Shown in pieces: positions 1 to 8,541 of a DNA stretch of 64,000 nt. Positions within the stretch are counted from its first letter, which is position 1. Every line of letters begins with the position of its first letter. The notes beneath the pieces were generated by a model. The model was not told where the DNA came from. It searched no databases and saw nothing but the letters and a program-made list of their open reading frames with translations. Source of the DNA: Armatimonadota bacterium (lineage in GTDB: Bacteria > Armatimonadota > Fimbriimonadia > Fimbriimonadales > Fimbriimonadaceae); contig JAFDWQ010000003.1 of the NCBI GenBank assembly GCA_018268395.1, positions 577,259-641,258 on the forward strand, read 5' to 3'. The position numbers and the translations under genes were made by a program.

Positions 1-278
1 GCCAAGACCGACCGGAACAGGCTGAGCACGCGGCTCCGTCCTGCCAGGGTCGGCCGGTCGCCCAACAATCGGACGCCGGACAAGAACGCATCAACGACGG
101 CTTCAGCACCGATGGCGCCGTACGGGGCCGACCCCGCTCCGTCGCTCACCACGGCGGCCAACAACGGACCCGACGATTCGGCCGCCGCACGGTCCTGGCC
201 GCCCTCTTCTAGGCCGTGGACGGCCCCTTTTCTTACTGCCGTGGCAAAGCTCCAACCGGATGCCCGTGAGGCCCTCAC
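1..278 (-). CDS. PP2C-family protein phosphatase, N-terminal part (runs off the left edge)
   Basis: This is an open frame from a GTG at 278 to the window edge, about 92 codons. The translation contains QDRAAAE followed by VVSDGAGSAPYGAIGAEAVV. That matches the first metal-binding block of PP2C-type Ser/Thr phosphatases, where the Asp of SDGAGS binds Mn/Mg. A GAGAGG Shine-Dalgarno lies just before the GTG. It begins 22 bases after the vWA gene on the same strand, so the two are probably co-transcribed. In TerY-type stress systems a vWA protein, a PP2C phosphatase and a kinase are encoded together; the kinase would lie beyond the left edge. The C-terminal half of the enzyme is not visible. Confidence 0.8.
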   Translation of the reverse strand, partial: MRASRASGWSFATAVRKGAVHGLEEGGQDRAAAESSGPLLAAVVSDGAGSAPYGAIGAEAVVDAFLSGVRLLGDRPTLAGRSRVLSLFRSVL

Positions 279-300
279 GGACCTCTCGGCCCTGCGTCGT

Positions 301-972
301 TCAAGGGACGGGATCGCCCCACTCCTCGATGGCCGGCAGGTTCGGCAAAGTGCCTGGCTCGCTCCTCGAAACGGGCTTGAGCGATCGCGAAAGCCATACG
401 AACATCTCGCGATAATGGGCGTGGCGCAACCGGACCGGCCCCCTGGGGCGCCCCACTTCGGCCAAGACTTCAAAGTTGGCGTTGTCGGTGCCGATGGTGA
501 ACACTTCGATGCCTCCCCGGTCGGTTTCCGCATGGACTTGAGGAAGGGCCCGGCGCCAGAGGTCCGTAGGTGCGCCGTCCGTCACAAGCCAGATCCATGG
601 CCGGTAGTACGGGATCCCTGCCTCCTGATAGGCTGATTTGCGGGCCTTGATCTGCTCGATCGCGAACATCAGGGCTTCGCCGAGAGGAGTGTTGCCAGAG
701 GCGACCAGCTTCGGCGGCACCCATTGGTCGACGGTGACGAAGTCTTGGGCGAGCTCGACGGGCCCGAACGTCACGACGCAAAGTTCGACGCGTTGCGAGG
801 CGAGGGCGTCGCGCCGAAGGTCGTCCCTGAGCTCGGTCAGCCCTTGGTTCACGACCGACATGAAGGGCGACATCGAGGACGACGTGTCCAACAAGAGGAC
901 GACGGGACAACGCCTCTCGGTATTGAGGAACATATCGTCTCCGAGAGGCTCGAGTTCTGGCCCGTTGGACAT
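301..972 (-). CDS. TerY-like vWA domain protein
   Basis: The 223-residue product is almost entirely one von Willebrand factor A domain. The metal-ion-dependent adhesion site is complete: DTSSS at residues 29-33, a Thr in SGNTPLGEA, and the Asp of VTDGAPTD. There is no signal peptide or membrane segment, so it should be cytoplasmic. Length and motif spacing resemble TerY, the vWA protein of tellurium-resistance and stress operons, which is thought to act as a scaffold for phosphorylation-controlled complexes. The PP2C gene follows 22 bases downstream. I chose the ATG at 972 (MSNGPE) over the upstream ATG at 996 because the extra eight residues do not look like part of the fold. No TerD-family gene is visible here. 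Confidence 0.8.
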   Translation of the reverse strand: MSNGPELEPLGDDMFLNTERRCPVVLLLDTSSSMSPFMSVVNQGLTELRDDLRRDALASQRVELCVVTFGPVELAQDFVTVDQWVPPKLVASGNTPLGEALMFAIEQIKARKSAYQEAGIPYYRPWIWLVTDGAPTDLWRRALPQVHAETDRGGIEVFTIGTDNANFEVLAEVGRPRGPVRLRHAHYREMFVWLSRSLKPVSRSEPGTLPNLPAIEEWGDPVP

Positions 973-1096
973 AACGTTCTTGATCAGAGTGTACACACGC
1001 TTTGAGCCGACCGTTCCTGCCAGGTTCCAAGGCCCATGCTTCGGATACGGACTCGAAAGGTCACGGAACTGTGAACCGAGATCGCCTCGGACGCGT

Positions 1097-1102
1097 TAGA
1101 AT
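1097..1102 (+). promoter_or_regulatory. -10 box (TAGAAT) of a probable leaderless promoter
   Basis: TAGAAT ends nine bases before the ATG at 1112 and there is no Shine-Dalgarno between them. With normal -10 to +1 spacing transcription would begin at or next to the start codon. The same arrangement recurs across the window. Confidence 0.5.
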
Positions 1103-1111
1103 GGCTATCAC

Positions 1112-2083
1112 ATGATCAGCCTGATCGCCCTCCTCCTCTTGCCTGGTCAAGACGAAGTCGAACTCGCCAGGAAGATGACGACCGGAGAAAAACTGGACTA
1201 TGAAGTCCGGTCGAACCTGATGGCCGAGATCAAGGCCGGAGACATGTCGTTCTTCCTTCCTCAAGAGTTCGACGTCAACTACAAGTTCTCGATGACCTTC
1301 GAGAACGCAAGGCCGGACGGGTTCGCGACCGTCCTGTACGAACGGCCGTCCATGACCCTCATCGACGGCGAGACGGCGGAACGACCCCCGAAACAGACCG
1401 TCGAGAAGATCGGCTGGAAGCTCAGACTGACGCTTTCGCCGATCAACGAGCTCACCGACGTGAAAGACCTCTCGGAGAAGAAGAAGGACGGCAAGGACGG
1501 AAAGGACGGAAAGGGCGGAAACGGCCAGCTCCGCGCCGTAGGTCGTCTGCCGCGATCGGTCCAGGACGGCGGAATCGGCCGCATGATCCAGGAACTCAAC
1601 AGTTTGGCGATGTTCGTCGGCAACTTGGACTCTTCCCTCGACTTTTCGCCCAAGCTGCCGTTCGACTCCGTCCAACCTGGCGCGACCTGGAAGAAGACGG
1701 TCAGTTATCAGCCTCGGGAGATCAAGGGGACGGACAAGCAGGCCGTCCAGCGGCTCGACTATGTGTACACCTACGAGGGGCTGGCGGATTCGGGCGGCAA
1801 GAAGGTCCATCGGGTCACGGCCAAGCTCGATCTGGACACGGACGCGGCCAAGTTCATCAACCAGTCCATGGGGACGAAACCGGAAGAGAGCGGCCTGAAG
1901 GAGCTCCGCCTCCGGATGAAAGCGCTGCTGACCTTTGATCTGGACAAGGACAGCAAGGCCACGCTCAGGGCCGAAGGAGCTTCGGAAGGCGGTTTCGCGA
2001 TCGTGACCACCGATCGGGACGAACCGGTCTATCAGGAAAAGATCAAGGGTCACACCACGCTCCGACTTCTCGAGAAGAAGTGA
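1112..2083 (+). CDS. Secreted protein of unknown function with Lys-Asp-Gly repeats
   Basis: The 323-residue product starts with a short hydrophobic stretch (residues 2-11), suggesting a short signal peptide or an exported protein. No known family was recognised. It looks beta-rich, with a Lys-Asp-Gly low-complexity tract at residues 125-136 that splits it into two halves. The second half carries a segment of the kind seen in exported proteins with two similar beta domains (FSPKLPFDSVQPGATWKKTV). The stop codon overlaps the GTG start of the DNA glycosylase gene by four bases, so the two are translationally coupled although their functions seem unrelated. A TAGAAT box sits just upstream. Confidence 0.7.
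   Translation: MISLIALLLLPGQDEVELARKMTTGEKLDYEVRSNLMAEIKAGDMSFFLPQEFDVNYKFSMTFENARPDGFATVLYERPSMTLIDGETAERPPKQTVEKIGWKLRLTLSPINELTDVKDLSEKKKDGKDGKDGKGGNGQLRAVGRLPRSVQDGGIGRMIQELNSLAMFVGNLDSSLDFSPKLPFDSVQPGATWKKTVSYQPREIKGTDKQAVQRLDYVYTYEGLADSGGKKVHRVTAKLDLDTDAAKFINQSMGTKPEESGLKELRLRMKALLTFDLDKDSKATLRAEGASEGGFAIVTTDRDEPVYQEKIKGHTTLRLLEKK
1484..1519 (+). repeat. In-frame 9-bp tandem repeat encoding Lys-Asp-Gly
   Basis: Four consecutive 9-base units (aaggacggc, aaggacgga, aaggacgga, aagggcgga) encode KDG-KDG-KDG-KGG inside the secreted protein gene. Such repeats can change length by slippage without breaking the frame. Confidence 0.85.
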
Positions 2084-2946
2084 CCCCGCTCCGCATCCGG
2101 TCCGAAGGTCTGGACGTGGCCCTTTCCGTCAATTGCGGCCAGGTCTTCCGTTGGACCGTTTCCGCCGACGGATCGTGCCTGGGTATGGACGGCGATCATT
2201 GGTGGCACGTCGCTCCCGGAGGTTCAGGGCACGTCGTCCAAGGGTCAGGCGGCGAGGCTGCGTTCGCCGGCCTGTTCCAGACGCGTTGCGACTGGGTCGC
2301 CCGACGGCGCAGGGTCTGGGAGGTCCTTCCCGAACTCAGGCCTGCGCTCGAGGCCCTACCCGGACTCAGACTCCTTCGGCCCTCCGATCCCGTCGAGGTG
2401 CTGTTCTGTTTCCTGTGCACGTCCAACAACCACCTGTCCCGGATCCGTGGGATGGTCGACAGGCTGTCCGAACGGGGGCCCTCCGTTTCCACTCCGTTCG
2501 GCACGTTGCACCGCTTCCCGGACCTAGAAACGATCGCAGGGTTGGAAGAGGCCGAACTGAGGCGCCAGGGTTTTGGCTACCGGGCGGCCACGATCCCCCG
2601 GGCGGCACGGCAGGCTCTGGATCGGGGCGGAGCCGACTGGCTCCGGGGCCTGAAGGAAAGGCCTCACGCAGAGGCACGCACGGCCCTCATGGAACTGGCC
2701 GGTGTCGGGCCGAAACTGGCCGATTGCGTCTGCCTCTTCGGCCTGGGCCAAGACCGGAGCGTTCCGGTCGACACCCACGTCTGGCAGGTGGCTGTCCGGA
2801 CGTTCTTCCCGGAATGGAGGGGCAAGTCCCTGACGTCCTCACGGTACGAGGCCGTGGCCGGTCTCTTCCAGGACCGTCTTGGGGACGACGCCGGTTGGGC
2901 CCACCAGTTCTGCTTCTACGGGAACGTCGTCGGAGCCTTCGCCTAA
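2080..2946 (+). CDS. ogg: 8-oxoguanine DNA glycosylase/AP lyase (OGG1-type)
   Basis: This bifunctional base-excision repair enzyme removes 8-oxoguanine and nicks the abasic site. The 288 residues fit the OGG1 family: an N-terminal beta domain with SVNCGQVFRW near residues 16-25, then helical domains with a helix-hairpin-helix (LAGVGPKLADCV). The catalytic Lys is K212, the activating Asp is D231 in VPVDTHVW, and the 19-residue spacing equals that of human OGG1 (K249/D268). The start is GTG at 2080, overlapping the upstream stop as GTGA. A hairpin follows the stop codon. The eukaryote-like OGG1 type is less common in bacteria than MutM. Confidence 0.9.
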   Translation: MTPLRIRSEGLDVALSVNCGQVFRWTVSADGSCLGMDGDHWWHVAPGGSGHVVQGSGGEAAFAGLFQTRCDWVARRRRVWEVLPELRPALEALPGLRLLRPSDPVEVLFCFLCTSNNHLSRIRGMVDRLSERGPSVSTPFGTLHRFPDLETIAGLEEAELRRQGFGYRAATIPRAARQALDRGGADWLRGLKERPHAEARTALMELAGVGPKLADCVCLFGLGQDRSVPVDTHVWQVAVRTFFPEWRGKSLTSSRYEAVAGLFQDRLGDDAGWAHQFCFYGNVVGAFA

Positions 2947-2953
2947 ACGGAAA

Positions 2954-2985
2954 ACGGCTCCTCACCCTTGCGGGATCGGAGCCGT
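2954..2985 (+). terminator. Hairpin between the glycosylase and luxR-type genes
   Basis: A perfect 8-bp inverted repeat (acggctcc / ggagccgt) with a 16-base loop starts eight bases after the ogg stop. The next gene converges from the right, so it may end transcription in both directions. There is no T-tract. Confidence 0.45.
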
Positions 2986-3008
2986 CGAACACACTGGAGC
3001 CGGTCCGC

Positions 3009-3284
3009 TTAGGACTCGCCTTGCGTGTGACCGAAGAACGGTTCGAACGGGATAAGGCCGAGGCGCGTCGCCGCGCGGAGGGCCTGTACCCTGTTGTTCA
3101 CCTGCAACTTCTGATAGATGTTGGCCAGATGGAAGTCCACCGTTCGTTTGGACACGACCATGCGGTCGGCCGCTTCTTGGCTACTATGGCCCTGAGCGAT
3201 AAGGCTCAGTACCTTGACCTCCGTCGGTGTGAGCCTCACACCGCGGGGTGATTCGCTAGATCTACTCGTTCCTGGCATTGCCAT
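3009..3284 (-). CDS. Small LuxR-type (GerE) HTH regulator
   Basis: The 91-residue product consists of little more than a C-terminal LuxR/GerE DNA-binding domain: LTPTEVKVLSLIAQGHSSQ, then the recognition helix region VSKRTVDFHLANIYQKL. It has no receiver or ligand-binding domain, so it is a solo regulator. It follows galK on the same strand. The ATG at 3284 has a GAGGGATGG Shine-Dalgarno at good spacing; an alternative TTG at 3323 would overlap the galK stop as TTGA and add 13 residues. The pairing with galactokinase suggests control of galactose use, but that is only inference from position. Confidence 0.85.
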   Translation of the reverse strand: MAMPGTSRSSESPRGVRLTPTEVKVLSLIAQGHSSQEAADRMVVSKRTVDFHLANIYQKLQVNNRVQALRAATRLGLIPFEPFFGHTQGES

Positions 3285-3319
3285 TTCCCATCCCTCGCTT
3301 CGGTTTGTCTTGCCGCCTG

Positions 3320-4531
3320 TCAATCTCTTTCCATGTCTGATGGCGGTTTTGAGATGGTCTGTCCGGAATTCCCAAGAAATTCCTGACGAAAGGTCAAGTC
3401 AGTTACGGTCCGTGCCCCGTCGGCGGCCTCCGTTACAAGGAACGACGGCTCAAACCCGGGCACTTCGGCACGGTATCGGGCTTCAGTGTCGGAAAGGAAG
3501 GCCGGGACGGACCCGGTCCGGACCAGGGCCACGCACGCCCCTCCGAACCCGGCTCCCGTCATCCGAGCCCCGATGCACCCTTCCGACCGTACGGCTGCCT
3601 CGACCATGCTGTCTAGTTCGATGCAACTCACTTCGTAATTGTTCCGCAAGTTCATTTGAGATTCAGACATCAGGTCGCCGAGGTGTCTTAGATCCCCTGA
3701 TCCGAGCGCTTTGGCGAACTCGAGGCACCGCTGGTTCTCGGTCACGACGTGGAGCGCTCTACGGAGAATGACGCCGGGCAGGCTCTGGCTGTTCTCCGCA
3801 AGGAGGTTCGGCGTCGCCTCTCTGAGGCTCGGAATCCCGAGCAGGCGGGCGGCCTCGGTACATTCGGCACGCCTCTCGTTGTACTTGGACCCTGCGAGTT
3901 CCCGGCTCTTACCCGTATGACAGACCACGATGGACACCCCTTCCGGTAAGGGCCGGTAGTCCGTTTCTAGGCTCCTGGTGTCCAAGAGCAAGGCGTGGCC
4001 ACGTCGGCCCAGCGCGCTCGCCGTCTGGTCCATCACGCCGCAAGCCATGCCTACGAACCCGTTTTCGGCGCGCTGGCACTTCAGGGCGAGCTCTTGGGGC
4101 GGAATCCCGAAACCCTCCAGAGAGTTCCAAGAACAAGCGAACGCGAGTTCGATCGCTGCACTGCTGCTCAGTCCCGATCCCGTCGGAAGGTCGCTCAAGA
4201 CCACGGCCCGGACGTCGGGCACGGTCCCGGCGTCGGAGAGGCTCCACGCGACGCCGGCAGGATAGGCGCCCCAACCCGTAACGCTCCCCGGAGTCAGGCT
4301 GTCGGACGTGAAGCGGACCGGTCCGCCCGCCTCCTCCGACCAGAGTTCCGACGACCCGTCACATCGAGACATCGCGACCCAAACCCCTCGGTCGATCGCA
4401 GCCGGGAACACGAACCCGTCGTTATAGTCGGTGTGCTCGCCGATCAGGTTCACACGTCCGGGGGCGAACGAGACGACTTCGGGTTCTACGTGAAACTTTT
4501 CCCTGAAAGACCTGACAGCATCAAAATACAT
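3320..4531 (-). CDS. galK: Galactokinase
   Basis: This GHMP kinase phosphorylates galactose to galactose-1-phosphate, the first committed step of the Leloir pathway. The galactokinase signature GRVNLIGEHTDYNDGF lies near the N-terminus, and the GHMP ATP-binding motif LPTGSGLSSSAA and the C-terminal MTGAGFGGACVAL motif are present. At about 403 residues it has normal length. The ATG at 4531 is preferred over the in-frame TTG at 4546. No galT or galE is adjacent; only the small LuxR-type gene follows. The gene is divergent from the dipeptidase gene. Confidence 0.95.
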   Translation of the reverse strand: MYFDAVRSFREKFHVEPEVVSFAPGRVNLIGEHTDYNDGFVFPAAIDRGVWVAMSRCDGSSELWSEEAGGPVRFTSDSLTPGSVTGWGAYPAGVAWSLSDAGTVPDVRAVVLSDLPTGSGLSSSAAIELAFACSWNSLEGFGIPPQELALKCQRAENGFVGMACGVMDQTASALGRRGHALLLDTRSLETDYRPLPEGVSIVVCHTGKSRELAGSKYNERRAECTEAARLLGIPSLREATPNLLAENSQSLPGVILRRALHVVTENQRCLEFAKALGSGDLRHLGDLMSESQMNLRNNYEVSCIELDSMVEAAVRSEGCIGARMTGAGFGGACVALVRTGSVPAFLSDTEARYRAEVPGFEPSFLVTEAADGARTVTDLTFRQEFLGNSGQTISKPPSDMERD

Positions 4532-4686
4532 GGAAACCAGACCCAAGTTTAGCCGGGATTCTGGTATCCGTGACAGGGGCAGGCCGAGGGGATAGCGGAA
4601 CGATCACTTTGGCAGGCCCGGGGCCCACCGCCGCCACTAGGGTCCCGGCCTGTCCGACCTCCGACCGAAAGGTACGCTCCTGCCCC

Positions 4687-6075
4687 ATGGACGAGGCCGT
4701 AAGCCGCCTGCGCGGATGGCTCCAAGAGCACGAGGCGGAACTTCTCAGCGACTATCGGGCGCTCCTTCAGATTCCCAGCATCGAGTCCGATCCTGAGCCC
4801 GACGCTCCGTTCGGCCAGGCTAACCGGGACGCTCTGGACTTTATGCTCGGTCTGGCCCAAAAGTCCGGTATGACCACGAAGGACGTCGACGGCTACTGCG
4901 GTTGGGCCGAATTCGGATCGGGCGAGAGGATGGTCATGTCGCTCGGCCATGTCGACGTCGTTCCGGTCGGGCCAGGCTGGAAGCACGGACCTTTCGGCGC
5001 CGAGATCGACGATGGGTACGTGTACGCCCGAGGCGCCGTCGACGACAAGGGCCCGACCATCGCTTCGTTCTACGCGTGCCGGGCCCTGCAAGCCTGCTTC
5101 CCGAACCTCGACTGCCGGATCCGGAGCGTCTTCGGGTGCAACGAGGAGTCCGGGTTCAAGTGCGTCCATCGTTATATGGAAACCGAGGAGACACCGACGT
5201 TCGGGGTCGCTCCGGACTCGGGATGGCCCTGCATCCACGGTGAAAAGGGGATCGCGAACTTCGAAATCGGCTTTCCGCTCGTGAAAGGCGGACTGTCTTT
5301 GGTCGAGGTCGACGGGGGGCAGAGGCCGAACATCGTCGTCGACTCCTGTCGGGCTACCGCCTTGGTCGCGCCCGGATCCCGGCCCCATGTGGAAGGCAAA
5401 GTCGCCGACGCTTGGGACAGGAACGTGACGGCGACGTGGGACGGTGATCGGCTCCTGATCGAGGCCGTCGGGAAGGCCGCCCATGGGGCGTACCCGTTCG
5501 GCGGCGACAACGCCGCCGTGCGCGTGTTCCGCTTCCTCAAAGAGATCGCCCCGTTGCCGGAACAGAAAGCCTACGAGCAGCTGGCCGAAATCGGACACTA
5601 CGCCGGGGACGGCCTCGGTATCGCAGGTTCCGACGAACAGAGCGGCTCTCTGACGGCCAACCTTGGGATCGTCCGTACGGAAGGCGACCGCCTGCGCCTG
5701 ACCGTCAACGTCCGCTATCCCGTCACGTGGAACGGCAACGACCTCAAGGCCGCCTGCGAAGCCCATCTCGCCAAGCTCGTGCCCGGCTTCACGGTACTGG
5801 CGTTCTCAGATTCGCCCCCCCTCTACTTTCCCATCGACCATCCATTGGTCCAAACGGTGTGCTCTGTTTACAGAGCGGAGACTGGGGACGACAAGAAGCC
5901 GGGCACGATGGGGGGTGGCACCTATGCGCGGGCGGTACCGAACACGGTCAGTATCGGAACCGGCTGGGACGGAGACGGGGACGCCCACGAAACAGATGAA
6001 CGGTGTGCGATCGAGAGCCTGTACAAGATGAGCCGGATCTACGCTCACCTGTTTTACAGGCTTGCGACCCTATAA
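4687..6075 (+). CDS. pepV: M20 family dipeptidase (PepV/Sapep type)
   Basis: This is a 462-residue cytoplasmic zinc metallopeptidase that cleaves dipeptides. The co-catalytic metal-site residues are in place: H88 and D90 in LGHVDVVPVG, D120 in GAVDDKGP, and the general-base/metal Glu pair at 153-154 in CNEESG. An inserted lid domain between about residues 190 and 300 and the C-terminal MGGGTYAR segment fit the PepV/Sapep branch rather than ArgE or DapE. No export signal is present. The ATG at 4687 follows a TACGCT box with no Shine-Dalgarno. The 3' end overlaps the end of the convergent ppa gene by six bases. Confidence 0.88.
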   Translation: MDEAVSRLRGWLQEHEAELLSDYRALLQIPSIESDPEPDAPFGQANRDALDFMLGLAQKSGMTTKDVDGYCGWAEFGSGERMVMSLGHVDVVPVGPGWKHGPFGAEIDDGYVYARGAVDDKGPTIASFYACRALQACFPNLDCRIRSVFGCNEESGFKCVHRYMETEETPTFGVAPDSGWPCIHGEKGIANFEIGFPLVKGGLSLVEVDGGQRPNIVVDSCRATALVAPGSRPHVEGKVADAWDRNVTATWDGDRLLIEAVGKAAHGAYPFGGDNAAVRVFRFLKEIAPLPEQKAYEQLAEIGHYAGDGLGIAGSDEQSGSLTANLGIVRTEGDRLRLTVNVRYPVTWNGNDLKAACEAHLAKLVPGFTVLAFSDSPPLYFPIDHPLVQTVCSVYRAETGDDKKPGTMGGGTYARAVPNTVSIGTGWDGDGDAHETDERCAIESLYKMSRIYAHLFYRLATL

Positions 6076-6573
6076 CCGGTAGCTGGAAATGATCCGCCAG
6101 GCTTCCTCGCGGTCTTTCCATCCCAGGATTTCGACTTCTTTGTTCTCTAGGGCTTTGTAGACTTCGAAGAAGTGGACGATCTCGGCCAACGTATGCGGGT
6201 TCATGTCCTTCATCGTGAAGCGCTGGTTGAACCGGGGGTCTTTCGTCGCGATACACAGGATCTTCTCGTCGGGTTGGCCGCCGTCGCGCATTTCGAGGAC
6301 GCCGACGGGCCTTGCGTCCACGACGACTCCGGGGAACGTCGGGCGCGAGATCAAGACAAGGGCGTCGACCGGGTCTCCGTCGAGGTACTTGGTCTGAGGG
6401 ATGAACCCATAGTCCGCCGGATAGTGGAGCGGCGAATACAGCACCCGATCGAGCCGCATGACGCCCAGTTCGGGATCCATTTCGTACTTGTTCTGGCTGA
6501 GGCGGGGGATCTCGATGATCACGTTCACCTCGTCTGGCGACTTGGGCCCGGTCGGGACTTCGAGCAGACTCAC
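6070..6573 (-). CDS. ppa: Inorganic pyrophosphatase (family I)
   Basis: The enzyme hydrolyses pyrophosphate to two phosphates and so drives biosynthetic reactions. Family I features are clear: VNVIIEIPRLSQNKYEMD at the N-terminus, YPADYGFIPQT, and the metal-binding signature DGDPVDALVL. From the GTG at 6573 it has 167 residues, usual for the bacterial hexameric enzyme. A TTG at 6615 would add 14 residues of poor composition. No strong Shine-Dalgarno precedes the GTG. It is convergent with the dipeptidase gene. Confidence 0.95.
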   Translation of the reverse strand: MSLLEVPTGPKSPDEVNVIIEIPRLSQNKYEMDPELGVMRLDRVLYSPLHYPADYGFIPQTKYLDGDPVDALVLISRPTFPGVVVDARPVGVLEMRDGGQPDEKILCIATKDPRFNQRFTMKDMNPHTLAEIVHFFEVYKALENKEVEILGWKDREEAWRIISSYRL

Positions 6574-6665
6574 GGTCGGAGGGTACCGTCCGGCCCGGCC
6601 TCCCGGCGGGGCCAAGCGTCAGGCGTACTGAGACCTTTTCCTCTCGAAACCGTCTTATCCTTAGG

Positions 6666-7136
6666 ATGACGAGAGTACGAACGACGGCCGCGGTCTTGAG
6701 CTTGGCGCTTGGGATCGGCGTTTATTCGGTCGTGGCCGCCGGCCAGGTCCAAAGCGAGGGAAAACTGACCTCTGACACGCTCAAGAAGTCCCTGTCCGAC
6801 CTCGGCTACGAGACGAAGGACTTGAACGAGAAGAAGGTCGAGATCAAGATCACGAAAAACGGCTTCGACGTGCCGATCGCAGCCGAGATCAGCCCGAGCA
6901 CCAACTACATTTGGCTGACCGTGTTCCTCGGAACGGACGTCACCGACGCCAAGGCCGGAAAGCTCATCCGGCGGAACTTCAAAGTGCAGCCGTCGCAGTT
7001 CTACGTGACGGAGAAGGGAAGCCTGATGATGGCCATCCCGGTCGAGAACCGATCGATGTCGAACGCCGTTTTACGGCGCGCTTTGGACAAGCTGTCCGAC
7101 GACGTCGTTTCGACCAACGAGGACTGGAAGGACTAA
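6666..7136 (+). CDS. Exported small protein, YbjN/type III chaperone-like fold suspected
   Basis: The 156-residue product has a classic signal peptide (MTRVRTT, then a hydrophobic core to about residue 25, cleavage near VAAGQ). The mature part reads like a CesT/YbjN-type alpha-beta fold: a Leu-rich helix ([11 protein letters not shown]), beta strands ending in [13 protein letters not shown], then a closing helix. Function is unknown. A TATCCT box lies four bases upstream of the ATG. The stop overlaps the stop of the convergent scoB gene by four bases. Confidence 0.7.
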   Translation: MTRVRTTAAVLSLALGIGVYSVVAAGQVQSEGKLTSDTLKKSLSDLGYETKDLNEKKVEIKITKNGFDVPIAAEISPSTNYIWLTVFLGTDVTDAKAGKLIRRNFKVQPSQFYVTEKGSLMMAIPVENRSMSNAVLRRALDKLSDDVVSTNEDWKD

Positions 7137-7792
7137 CCGACGACGGACGCCAATCCGGGCGCGACCTTAAGGCCGGCCGCAGTCTTGGCCATGACCTCGT
7201 CGACCGTCACGTCCGGTGCAAGCTCGATGAGGGTGAGTCCGACTCCCCGCTCGACTTCGATCACGCCCAGGTCGGTGATGATCAGATCGAGACACTCTTT
7301 GCCCGTGAGAGGCAGCGAGCACTCCTTGAGGATCTTCGATTCGCCGGCCTTGTTCGTGTGCTCCATGACGACGACGACCCGCTTGACGCCGGCGACAAGG
7401 TCCATCGCCCCGCCCATCCCCTTGACCATCTTCCCAGGGATCATCCAGTTCGCCAAATCGCCCCTTTCGGACACCTCCATGGCCCCTAAGATGGACAGAT
7501 CGATGTGGCCGCCACGGATCATTCCAAAACTGTCCGCGCTCGAAAAGTAGCAGGTTCCCGGTATTTCCGTGATCGTCTGCTTGCCTGCGTTGATCAGATC
7601 CGGATCGGCTTCGTCCGGAAACGGGAACGGCCCCATTCCGAGCATCCCGTTCTCGCTCTGGAGCACGACTTCGACCCCAGGCGGGATGAAGTTCGCGACC
7701 AGCGTCGGGATGCCGATCCCGAGGTTGACGTAATATCCGTCGCGCAGTTCCTTCGCCGCGCGGCGGGCTAAGTCGTCTCGTGTCCAAGCCAT
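7133..7792 (-). CDS. scoB: 3-oxoacid CoA-transferase subunit B
   Basis: This is the beta subunit of a class I CoA-transferase that moves CoA from succinyl-CoA (or acetyl-CoA) to an acetoacetate-type 3-oxoacid. The 219 residues contain [19 protein letters not shown] and the catalytic glutamate motif [12 protein letters not shown]. The end of the protein matches the family's closing region (AKTAAGLKV). It lies 24 bases after subunit A on the same strand, forming the usual two-gene unit. No thiolase or 3-hydroxybutyrate dehydrogenase gene is adjacent, so the exact substrate pair cannot be read from context. Confidence 0.93.
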   Translation of the reverse strand: MAWTRDDLARRAAKELRDGYYVNLGIGIPTLVANFIPPGVEVVLQSENGMLGMGPFPFPDEADPDLINAGKQTITEIPGTCYFSSADSFGMIRGGHIDLSILGAMEVSERGDLANWMIPGKMVKGMGGAMDLVAGVKRVVVVMEHTNKAGESKILKECSLPLTGKECLDLIITDLGVIEVERGVGLTLIELAPDVTVDEVMAKTAAGLKVAPGLASVVG

Positions 7793-7816
7793 GTTCGTGT
7801 CTCCTGTGCCCTGCCC

Positions 7817-8515
7817 TTAGCGCTCCCGCGTGGTCAAGCGTTCGATCCTCTTCTCGAACGACGGTCCTTGGACGATCCTGTCGACGAAGATGCTCGGCGT
7901 GTGGATCTCGTCGCCCTCAAGACCTCCGACCTCCACCAGACCTTCGACTTCGGCGACGCAGACTTTGCCCGCCGAAGCCATCATCGGGTTGAAGTTCCGG
8001 GCAGTCTTGCGATAGACCAGGTTGCCCCATTTGTCTCCCTTCCACGCCTTAACGATGCTCAGATCGGCGCGAAGTCCGGATTCCATGACGTACCACTCGC
8101 CCTCGAATTGGCGGGTCTCCTTGCCCTCTGCGACCAAGGTTCCGTACCCCGTCTTGGTGAAAAACGCCGGAATCCCGGCTCCGCCCGCCCGGATGCGTTC
8201 CGCCAACGTCCCTTGAGGGTTGAACTCCAGTTCGAGCTCGCCGCTCAAGTATTGCCGTTCGAACTCGGCGTTTTCGCCGACGTAGCTGCTGATCATCTTC
8301 TTGATCTGTCGGGTCTGGAGCAGAAGGCCCATACCGAAATCGTCGACGCCGCAGTTGTTACTGATGACGGTGATGTCCTTCACCCCGGAGTCCCGGACCG
8401 CAAGGATGAGGTTCTCTGGGATCCCGCAGAGGCCGAACCCTCCCGACATGATCGTCATGCCGTCGAAGAGTAGGCCGTCCAATGCGTCCGCAGCGCTGCG
8501 CCGCACCTTGTCCAT
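7817..8515 (-). CDS. scoA: 3-oxoacid CoA-transferase subunit A
   Basis: This is the alpha subunit partner of the downstream scoB product. Family hallmarks in the 232 residues are [15 protein letters not shown] (CoA-binding GGFGLCG motif), [11 protein letters not shown], and [16 protein letters not shown]. The ATG at 8515 gives a normal N-terminus ([12 protein letters not shown]); the longer open frame upstream is not coding. It follows the degenerate receiver gene by 26 bases, so it may be the distal part of the NfeD-flotillin transcript or have its own start. Confidence 0.93.
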   Translation of the reverse strand: MDKVRRSAADALDGLLFDGMTIMSGGFGLCGIPENLILAVRDSGVKDITVISNNCGVDDFGMGLLLQTRQIKKMISSYVGENAEFERQYLSGELELEFNPQGTLAERIRAGGAGIPAFFTKTGYGTLVAEGKETRQFEGEWYVMESGLRADLSIVKAWKGDKWGNLVYRKTARNFNPMMASAGKVCVAEVEGLVEVGGLEGDEIHTPSIFVDRIVQGPSFEKRIERLTTRER

Positions 8516-8541
8516 GAGGGGCAGGTTACCCAGAGGTCTGG

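Noticed and set aside
2133..3251. A 372-codon open frame on the plus strand
   Set aside because: It lies in another frame over the OGG1 gene, the hairpin and the antisense of the LuxR-type gene, and has shadow composition.
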